A program made the translations under genes and the position numbers. From JBDRGX01 sp043817485 [NCBI: bacterium] (GTDB taxonomy: Bacteria; JBDRGX01), in assembly GCA_043817485.1 (NCBI GenBank), contig JBDRGX010000124.1, positions 1 to 14,421 of the forward strand: 14,421 bases of DNA, written 5' to 3'. Positions 13,927 to 14,421 of the stretch are shown here, piece by piece. The notes below the pieces were generated by a model, which made no database searches, had not been told where the DNA came from, and saw only the letters and a list, made by a program, of their open reading frames with translations. Positions within the stretch are counted from its first letter, which is position 1. Each line of letters begins with the position of its first letter.

Positions 13927-14421
13927 ACTAAATTCAGATTACTTACAAACTGTGTTACAATTGACAATAAAAATGTTTTTTGAAAACAGAATAAAACAAA
14001 AATCAAAATTATTTTGAAGATAATTTTAAAATTGTTACAAATTTATTATTTTTTAGCAATTTATTTTTCATCAGTATTTTAATAAAACAAAATTATGTAA
14101 TTGCAATATAATCTGTCAATTATAAAAAATGAACTTGTTGCTCAATAAGTCTTTTAACATAATTTTAGTTTGCCAAATTAATTTTTTCAGTATATTTACA
14201 TACAATGAAAAAAGAAATAAAAAAATCAGAAGAAAAAAAGAAAGAACCAGAAGAAACAAGAGAATAATTAAATAGAAATGAGGTATTGTCAAAAATAATA
14301 TGAAAGAATATGATAAAAAAAACAGGAAATTTATTTAATTTTTCAGGAGATTTTTTTAAAAAATAAACAAAATTTAATATTTTCATATTTAGTAAAATTA
14401 ACAATTTTAAAATAGAAATTT
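13927..14421. other. AT-rich gene-free tail; no confident gene
   Basis: After thi4 I find no supported coding gene, RNA or GC-rich terminator. Two tiny frames exist: 14205-14267 (MKKEIKKSEEKKKEPEETRE) and 14310-14366 (MIKKTGNLFNFSGDFFKK). Both are too short and biased to call, though they could be remains of a decayed gene. A motif like gttacaa occurs at 13954 and 14033. The frame on the other strand (14165-14404) is composed of low-complexity codons and has no family resemblance. Confidence 0.5.
14273..14298 (+). repeat. Diverged third copy of the TATTGGTA repeat module
   Basis: The stretch starting tagaaatgaggtattg matches 13008-13033 at about 22 of 26 positions and has the same orientation as the copies at 8191 and 13001. 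It is weaker and could be partly chance in AT-rich DNA. Confidence 0.4.

Noticed and set aside
13961-13990. Promoter-like TTGACA after thi4
   Set aside because: No acceptable -10 box occurs at normal spacing, and no gene follows.

Overview
The window is a very AT-rich bacterial chromosome segment with two divergent gene blocks. The genes suggest a Gram-negative-type, probably anaerobic bacterium. It has a lipoprotein signal peptidase and a lipoprotein-like TPR protein, a twin-arginine translocase component, bacterial type II fatty-acid initiation genes, a DksA/TraR regulator directly after ileS, and a Thi4-type thiazole synthase of the histidine (sulfide-using) form. The GC-poor codon use, dispersed palindromic repeats and a RAYT remnant resemble genomes of uncultured candidate phyla (an Omnitrophota-like lineage is possible), but the sequence alone does not fix the taxon.

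Layout. 1-344 is a mobile-element graveyard: a 117-bp palindromic MITE-like element, then a fragment of a REP-associated tyrosine (Y1/RAYT-type) transposase, then another copy of the element's end abutting the glgB stop. 345-2785 (minus) is a two-gene unit, a small DUF2934 protein followed by glycogen branching enzyme. 2895-8023 (minus) is a compact housekeeping operon read purine nucleoside phosphorylase, ileS, dksA/traR-like, lspA, pyrE. Its first gene is split by an A10 homopolymer frameshift, and ileS carries an in-frame, palindrome-containing 40-codon insert. 8024-8607 is a divergent intergenic region full of short hairpins and dispersed repeats. 8608-9474 (plus) encodes a TPR lipoprotein-like protein. 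9579-12805 (plus) is a second operon: tatA/B fused in frame to tpiA, then rpmF, plsX and fabH. 12806-13149 is another repeat-rich spacer, 13150-13926 is thi4, and 13927-14421 holds no gene I can support.

The genes are mostly core metabolism and translation: isoleucyl-tRNA charging, ribosomal protein L32, phospholipid/fatty-acid initiation, glycolysis, pyrimidine and purine salvage, glycogen, and thiamin. I do not see a defence, mobile or otherwise undescribed multigene system. The points most worth a second look are the TatA-TPI fusion with a preserved internal start, the palindromic insert inside IleS, the frameshifted phosphorylase, and the dispersed intergenic repeats.
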